From an uncultured Saprospiraceae bacterium (GTDB lineage: Bacteria; Bacteroidota; Bacteroidia; Chitinophagales; Saprospiraceae): a DNA stretch of 64,000 nucleotides. Below, one piece after another: positions 59,374 through 64,000 of this stretch. Position 1 is the stretch's first letter. Every line of letters begins with the position of its first letter. The stretch covers positions 169,992-233,991 of the forward strand of contig CAJQRD010000016.1 of NCBI GenBank assembly GCA_905480605.1, in the 5' to 3' direction. The notes under the pieces are model-generated. The model did no database searches. It saw nothing but the letters and a program-made list of their open reading frames with translations, and was not told the origin of the DNA. Position numbers and translations under genes: made by a program.

Positions 59374-59402
59374 GGTTTTTACTCTTTCTCAAAGGTAGAA
59401 TG

Positions 59403-59442
59403 AAATCGGATTTTCAGGTAACGCCTGAAATTCCGATTTTTT
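59403..59442 (+). terminator. Intrinsic terminator of the DUF4097-like gene
   Basis: A 16-bp stem with one T-T mismatch (arms AAATCGGATTTTCAGG and CCTGAAATTCCGATTT) closes a 5-nt loop and runs into TTTTTT, 30 bases after the stop. Confidence 0.9.
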
Positions 59443-59764
59443 GATACACTTCGTATACCTGCAATTTTTTTTCAACTTCAGAAAGTCTCCTTATTCGTAG
59501 CTTTCAAATAATAATTGATCAAAATCCTCCAAAGAAATATCTAACATTTATAATCAGATACCCGATTTCATTAAAATATGGACAGTTAAATTGCTTGAAT
59601 TGCTAGCAACTTAAAATGAACATTCTTAACAAAGAGGACATTTATTCGTACTTATTCAACAAGTTTTTCATAAATTATATCATTAATCCCTTTAATCGGA
59701 CCACTGACAACACGTATTTCGTCGAAAAAACGGGTAGAATTATTAATTTGCCTTGACTTGACGC
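59443..59764. other. Intergenic region upstream of yidC
   Basis: About 320 bases of AT-rich sequence with no ORF of note and no recognisable RNA gene lie here. I see only the terminator before it and the yidC promoter after it. Confidence 0.5.
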
Positions 59765-59791
59765 TTGATAAATGACAAAATTGTACCTTTG
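59765..59791 (+). promoter_or_regulatory. Promoter of yidC
   Basis: TACCTTTG (59784-59791) matches the -7 consensus. TTG is present at 59765-59767 (16-base spacer) and at 59758-59760 (23-base spacer). The ATG lies about 50 bases downstream. Confidence 0.6.
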
Positions 59792-59841
59792 CCACGATTT
59801 TTAAAAAAGACAGAATCAATATCAATAATCAACTCAGATAA

Positions 59842-61722
59842 ATGGATAAGAATCAAGGGATAGGTATAGCGCTTTTATTTATTGTTTTTGTAGCATATTA
59901 TACGTTTACAAAACCAACGGCAGTTGAACTAGAGCGTGTACAATTTGTGCAGGACTCTATAGCACAAGCTAAAGTTTTAGAAGAAAACACGCCTTCAAGC
60001 CAAGCATTAACCAAGACTACAACAACAGAATTACCAGATTCCATAAAAAGAGCCAATTTAGCTCAATCATTTGGGTCGTTTGGTGAAGCAATGATTGGAA
60101 ATTCTCAGATTGTAAATATTGAGAACAATCTTATTAATTTGGCATTTGACACCAAAGGAGGCCGTATCTCTACAGCGACACTGAAAAACTACATGAAAAT
60201 CACAGAAGATGAGGAACATGTGCAGACTAAAAACATGTTGTCATTGTTAGAGGATTCAAAAAACAAGTTTGAATACTACATCCCAACGCAATCAAATGGT
60301 ACAGTCAATAGTGCTGACTTATATTTCACTCCAGAAGCTAAAGGAAATACAATCACCTTTACAGCAAATGTTGGAGCTGCACAATCAATAAAGCATGTGT
60401 ATATTTTAAAAGACAGCTCGTATCACCTTGATTATAGAATTGATCTTGAAGGCTTCGATCAGATAGTTGATAGAAGTAACCCAAACTTAAGATTTAAGTG
60501 GCACAATTACCTGGATCGTTTAGAGTTGAATACCACTTTTGAGCAATACTATACTACAGTTTATTTTAAAGAATTAAATGAAGATTCTGATTATTGTAAC
60601 TGTAGAACGGATGATAAAGAAGAAGTTGAAAAACGAGTAGAATGGGTATCTAACGTGAATCAGTTCTTCAACACTTCATTAATGGCAGAAAATGTGAAGT
60701 TTGAAAACAGCATATTTGAAACTGTAGCCTTAGATAAGGAAAACGAAGATTTAAAATTATTGAAGTCTGAATTTGATATTCCTTTGAATTTAAGCAAAAG
60801 TGAAAGTATAGAAATGGCAATGTACATAGGCCCCAATGAATTTAAGGCATTGAGAGCTTATGATATGGAATTAGAGGGAATCATCCCGTTTGGTAGATCA
60901 TTGTTTGGTACAATCAACAGATGGGTCATCAGACCTGCTTTCAATTACCTATCTCGCATTATAGGTTCTAAAGGTGTAGTGATTATCGTTTTGATTTTCA
61001 TAATCAAAATGTTGTTATACCCATTGATGTATAAAATGTTACATTCTCAAGCAAAAATGGGGGCTCTTAAGCCTGAATTGGCTTCTTTAAAGGAGAAACA
61101 TAAAGGTGACCAACAGAAAGTCCAAATGGAAACTATGAAGATCTACAAAGAATACGGAGTCAGTCCATTGGGTGGGTGTATGCCGATGATCTTGCAAATG
61201 CCAATTTGGTATGCCTTATTTAGATTCTTCCCAGCCTCAATTACATTTAGGCAAGAGCCATTTTTATGGGCTACAGATTTATCATCTTTCGATGTCATTG
61301 CTTGGTTGCCTTTTGAAATCCCAGCCTTCGGTTCGCACATCAGTTTATTTACAATTCTATGGGCGATTTCGACTGTTGCATATTCATATTACAATATGAA
61401 GCACATGGACATGGCTGCCAACCCAGCCATGAAATATATCCAATATTTGATGCCAGTTACATTCTTGGTATTCTTCAATGGTTATGCCTCTGGTCTTACT
61501 TGCTATATGTTTTTCAGTAATCTTTTCAATGTGGCACAAACTATATTAACTAAGAAGTTTGTGTTTAAGGATGAAAAACTACGTGAAGAATTGATGTTGT
61601 CAAAAAGCAAACCTAAGAAAAAAGGTGGCTTCTCATCCAAATTGGAAGAGGCTATGAAACAGCAGCAGGAAGTTCAAGCTAAGAAGAAGAGCCAACAACA
61701 AAAGAAAAAGAAGAAGAGATAA
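59842..61722 (+). CDS. yidC: Membrane protein insertase YidC
   Basis: YidC inserts and folds inner-membrane proteins with or without SecYEG. It has 626 residues. It has an N-terminal anchor (about 5-23), a large periplasmic beta-supersandwich domain (about 75-350, e.g. LAFDTKGGRISTATLKNYMK) and the conserved five-span insertase core: IRPAFNYLSRIIGSKGVVII, MYKMLHSQAKMGALKPELAS, YKEYGVSPLGGCMPMILQMP and LMPVTFLVFFNGYASGLTCY. The C-terminal tail is strongly basic (KKKSQQQKKKKKR) and would contact ribosomes. gpsA follows after 51 bases. Confidence 0.97.
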   Translation: MDKNQGIGIALLFIVFVAYYTFTKPTAVELERVQFVQDSIAQAKVLEENTPSSQALTKTTTTELPDSIKRANLAQSFGSFGEAMIGNSQIVNIENNLINLAFDTKGGRISTATLKNYMKITEDEEHVQTKNMLSLLEDSKNKFEYYIPTQSNGTVNSADLYFTPEAKGNTITFTANVGAAQSIKHVYILKDSSYHLDYRIDLEGFDQIVDRSNPNLRFKWHNYLDRLELNTTFEQYYTTVYFKELNEDSDYCNCRTDDKEEVEKRVEWVSNVNQFFNTSLMAENVKFENSIFETVALDKENEDLKLLKSEFDIPLNLSKSESIEMAMYIGPNEFKALRAYDMELEGIIPFGRSLFGTINRWVIRPAFNYLSRIIGSKGVVIIVLIFIIKMLLYPLMYKMLHSQAKMGALKPELASLKEKHKGDQQKVQMETMKIYKEYGVSPLGGCMPMILQMPIWYALFRFFPASITFRQEPFLWATDLSSFDVIAWLPFEIPAFGSHISLFTILWAISTVAYSYYNMKHMDMAANPAMKYIQYLMPVTFLVFFNGYASGLTCYMFFSNLFNVAQTILTKKFVFKDEKLREELMLSKSKPKKKGGFSSKLEEAMKQQQEVQAKKKSQQQKKKKKR

Positions 61723-61773
61723 TTTTGTTATCTTAAAGTAATTTGTTCTTCAAAGTCAAAACTATCTTTGAAT

Positions 61774-62805
61774 ATGTCAAGAATTGTTGGTGTTTTAGGT
61801 TCTGGTTCATTTGGTACTGCTATAGCACGTATCCTATCTAAGAACACCGAAGTTTTAATTTACAGTCGAAGACAAGAAGTTGCAGATCGCATAAACAACG
61901 AGGGTAAAATAAAAGACTACGAGCTCAATTCAAACGTTAGAGCTACAACGGATATTTCTGAAATAGGTAAAAAGTGTCATTTGATATTTCCAATTCTGCC
62001 TTCAGAATACTTTAGAAGTGTGATTAAAAACCTAGCACCCCACATTGGGCCAGGTCACTTATTGATTCATGGCACAAAAGGTCTTGATGTTTCTCCGGAG
62101 TTTGAATCAGCCACTGATATAAGTACTATCAAAAAGACTGTATTTACCATGAGTGAGGTCATCACGCAAGAATCTAGTGTTATTAGAACAGGAGCTTTGG
62201 CTGGACCAAATTTGGCGAAAGAAATTCTAGCTGGACAACCAGCTGCAACTGTGATTGCGTCGGAGTTTGACGAAGTCATTCAATTGGGACGATCCGTATT
62301 GGCCAGCCATAATTTCATTGTTTATGGTTCTTATAATCTTAAAGGTATTGAGCTTGCTGGTGCTTTAAAAAATATGATCGCCATTGCTTCGGGATTGATG
62401 AACAAAATGGGATTTGGTAAAAATATGGAAGCCTTGCTAATAACAAGAGGTCTTCGTGAAATGATACACATTGCTCAAGCTGTAGGTGCCGAGGTCAGAC
62501 CGTTTTTAGGAACAGCTGGCGTAGGAGATTTGATTGCCACAGCTACAAGTACACAAAGTCGTAATTATACATTTGGTGGGCATTTGGCTGAAGGAAAATC
62601 TATTTCAGAAATCAGAGAATTGATGGATGAAGTTGCTGAAGGATATAGGACAATAAATTTTGCACATCGGATTGTAACTGCCGCTAAGATAAACGCGCCT
62701 ATTACCGATACGTTATATAAAGTTGCTTACGAGGGATATAGTGTAAGAAAGGCATTGTTGCAATTGGTTAATAATCCTAGTGAAATTGATGTGGATTTTA
62801 TTTAA
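61774..62805 (+). CDS. gpsA: Glycerol-3-phosphate dehydrogenase [NAD(P)+]
   Basis: GpsA reduces dihydroxyacetone phosphate to sn-glycerol 3-phosphate, the backbone of phospholipids. It has 343 residues from ATG 61774 (MSRIVGVLGSGSFGTAIARI), preferred over an in-frame TTG six bases earlier. The nucleotide-binding GSGSFG is at residues 9-14. Catalytic-region motifs are GALAGPNLAKEI, the Lys of YNLKGIELAGALKN and GTAGVGDLIATATSTQSRNY. A stop codon at 62805 directly abuts the 24-nt repeat array. Confidence 0.96.
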   Translation: MSRIVGVLGSGSFGTAIARILSKNTEVLIYSRRQEVADRINNEGKIKDYELNSNVRATTDISEIGKKCHLIFPILPSEYFRSVIKNLAPHIGPGHLLIHGTKGLDVSPEFESATDISTIKKTVFTMSEVITQESSVIRTGALAGPNLAKEILAGQPAATVIASEFDEVIQLGRSVLASHNFIVYGSYNLKGIELAGALKNMIAIASGLMNKMGFGKNMEALLITRGLREMIHIAQAVGAEVRPFLGTAGVGDLIATATSTQSRNYTFGGHLAEGKSISEIRELMDEVAEGYRTINFAHRIVTAAKINAPITDTLYKVAYEGYSVRKALLQLVNNPSEIDVDFI

Positions 62806-62806
62806 A

Positions 62807-63338
62807 CGGGCGGTCGCTTCGCTTCCTTAACGGGCGGTCGCTTTCGCTTCCTTTACGGGCGGTCGCTTCGCTTCCTTTACGGGCGGTCGCTTCGCTTCCT
62901 TAACGGGCGGTCGCTTCGCTTCCTTAACGGGCGTTCACTTTGTTCTCTTTACGGGCGGTCGCTTTCGCTTCCTTTACGGGCGTTCACTTTGTTCTCTTAA
63001 CGGGCGGTCGCTTTCGCTTCCTTTACGGGCGTTCACTTTGTTCTCTTAACGGGCGGTCACTTTCGCTTCCTTTACGGGCGTTCACTTTGTTCTCTTAACG
63101 GGCGGTCACTTCGTTCTCTTAACGGGCGGTCACTTCGTTCTCTTAACGGGCGGTCACTTCGTTCTCTTAACGGGCGTTCACTTCGTTCTCTTAACGGGCG
63201 TTCACTTCGTTCTCTTAACGGGCGTTCACTTCGTTCTCTTTACGGGCGGTCGCTTTGTTCTCTTAACGGGAGGTCGCTTCGCTTCCTTAACGGGCGGTCG
63301 CTTTGTTCTCTTTATGGGCGGTCGCTTCGCTTCCTTAT
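62807..63338. repeat. GC-rich 24/25-nt tandem array, 22 units
   Basis: Twenty-two head-to-tail units, each opening CGGGCG (CGGGAG and TGGGCG once each), fill 532 bases. Most are 24 nt; four are 25 nt with an extra T in CTTTCGC. Two sequence types occur, one reading GGTCGCTTCGCTTCCTT and one GTTCACTTCGTTCTCTT, plus hybrids joining the first part of one to the second part of the other. GC content is far above the surrounding AT-rich DNA. The plus-strand frames contain TAA in many units, so coding is unlikely. There are no unique spacers, so it is not a CRISPR. Confidence 0.95.
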
Positions 63339-63424
63339 ATGGCAGTATGTTAAGTTTTTTTGCACCAAAACTTTTAGATAATGCATCTTCGTTTTATTAC
63401 AATAACATTATCAAATCAGATACT

Positions 63425-63910
63425 ATGATTTTTTTACGAATCGCTACTACTTTATTTATTCTATTCCTCTCCTTTATAAATGTATTTTCTCAGGTAAATG
63501 AAGAAAAGAGGGAATGGAAATTAAATCCTCAAATTGATAGAAATACTACGGAAGTATTTAAAGTTGTGGAAGAGATGCCTCGGTTTGCTGGATGTGAGGA
63601 AGAGGAAATTGACAATAAAAAGAAGAGACTTTGTACAGATCAACTTCTAAAAGCTTATGTAAATAAAAACGTATCATTTACGAAAGACGAAAATGGTAAG
63701 CCTCTCGATTATATGGCCGTTGTGCAATTTATTGTCAATAAGGATGGGAAAACCAGTGATATAAATCTTGTAAGGCCTATCAATGATTGTGATGCTTGCA
63801 ATGAAGAACTTCTTCAAATCTTTGACAATTCGCCAAAATGGATTGCTGGTAGGCAGAGAGGCAAACTTGTAGATGTGCTTTATACATTTCCAATTAAAAT
63901 GCGTTTTTAG
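63425..63910 (+). CDS. Secreted TonB C-terminal-domain-like protein
   Basis: This protein has 161 residues from ATG 63425 (MIFLRIATTLFILFLSF, signal peptide ending VFSQ). The frame also runs upstream to an ATG at 63314 inside the last repeat unit, but that extension (GGRFASLYGS) is repeat-derived. The mature part follows the Bacteroidota TonB-C pattern: VVEEMPRFAGCEEEE, then AYVNKNVSFT, AVVQFIVNKDGKTSDINLVR and SPKWIAGRQRGKLVDVLYTF. It lacks the membrane-spanning Pro-rich linker of true TonB, so it is probably a periplasmic relative of unknown role. Confidence 0.8.
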   Translation: MIFLRIATTLFILFLSFINVFSQVNEEKREWKLNPQIDRNTTEVFKVVEEMPRFAGCEEEEIDNKKKRLCTDQLLKAYVNKNVSFTKDENGKPLDYMAVVQFIVNKDGKTSDINLVRPINDCDACNEELLQIFDNSPKWIAGRQRGKLVDVLYTFPIKMRF

Positions 63911-63912
63911 AA

Positions 63913-63936
63913 AGATATTTAAGCAAAAAAATATCT
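63913..63936 (+). terminator. Weak hairpin after the TonB-C-like gene
   Basis: The 8-bp AT-only stem AGATATTT/AAATATCT follows the stop by 2 bases, with only a mixed A/T tail. The remaining bases to 64000 show no gene. Confidence 0.35.
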
Positions 63937-64000
63937 ATTGTTAACCTAGGTCACTTTTCAAAGTTAATTTATAATAACGGACTTGTTTATTATAAACGAT

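Noticed and set aside
62807..63338. CRISPR array
   Set aside because: Units are adjacent with no unique spacers and no cas genes are near; it is a plain tandem repeat.
62807..63338. Repeat-encoded protein on the minus strand (24 nt = 8 codons)
   Set aside because: Single-base insertions in the 25-nt units break the frame repeatedly and no start or signal fits.

Overview
The window comes from an AT-rich Bacteroidota chromosome. The evidence is two SusC/SusD outer-membrane uptake pairs, a subtilase with a type IX secretion C-terminal sorting domain, a fused E1 alpha/beta 2-oxoacid dehydrogenase, a LytS/LytTR two-component pair, and several promoters with the Bacteroidota -7 box TAnnTTTG. The SusC/T9SS/VCBS-UnbV mix would suit a free-living heterotroph, possibly of the Saprospirales type, but the class is only a guess.

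Region 1 (1-9.9 kb, all minus strand) is the classical transcription/translation block. In transcription order it reads tRNA-Thr(UGU), tRNA-Tyr, tRNA-Gly, tRNA-Thr(GGU), tuf, tRNA-Trp, secE, nusG, rplK, rplA, rplJ, rplL, rpoB, rpoC (rpoC runs off the left edge). A 30-nt near-perfect palindrome lies between rplL and rpoB. A XerC/D-type recombinase follows (10.1-11.0 kb); its conserved N-terminus has no canonical start and an amber codon separates it from the only nearby ATG.

Region 2 (11-26 kb, minus strand) is the cell-surface region: a DUF3179 lipoprotein, a SusD/SusC pair, a secreted S8 protease, then a second module of lipoprotein, SusD and SusC. No glycan-degrading enzyme is present, so the substrate may be proteinaceous rather than a polysaccharide.

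Region 3 (26-35 kb) holds pdxJ, cdsA and psd (phospholipid head groups), hemH, surE, a small membrane protein, lpxB (TTG start) and topA. Convergent pairs are separated by strong hairpins.

Region 4 (35-45 kb) holds a DUF6794 protein, then a tight unit of thiolase, a giant VCBS/UnbV lipoprotein and a nitrilase gene broken by a 5-base loss exactly at its catalytic Cys-Trp codons, then the LytTR regulator/LytS kinase pair and an orphan double-ATPase ABC protein.

Region 5 (45-64 kb) holds an AsmA-like protein, yaaA, a DUF1573 protein, the fused E1, a candidate structured small RNA with its own promoter and terminator, a voltage-gated K+ channel carrying a zinc ribbon, a HAD nucleotidase, DoxX, an alpha/beta hydrolase, a COG2509 flavoprotein, a DUF4097-like beta-helix protein, yidC, gpsA and a TonB-C-like protein. 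Three intergenic tandem arrays lie here: 7-nt (19 units), 17-nt (3 units) and a GC-rich 24/25-nt array (22 units).

The best candidates for undescribed biology are the approximately 150-nt three-way-junction RNA at 53.09-53.24 kb and the mosaic 24-nt array at 62.8-63.3 kb.
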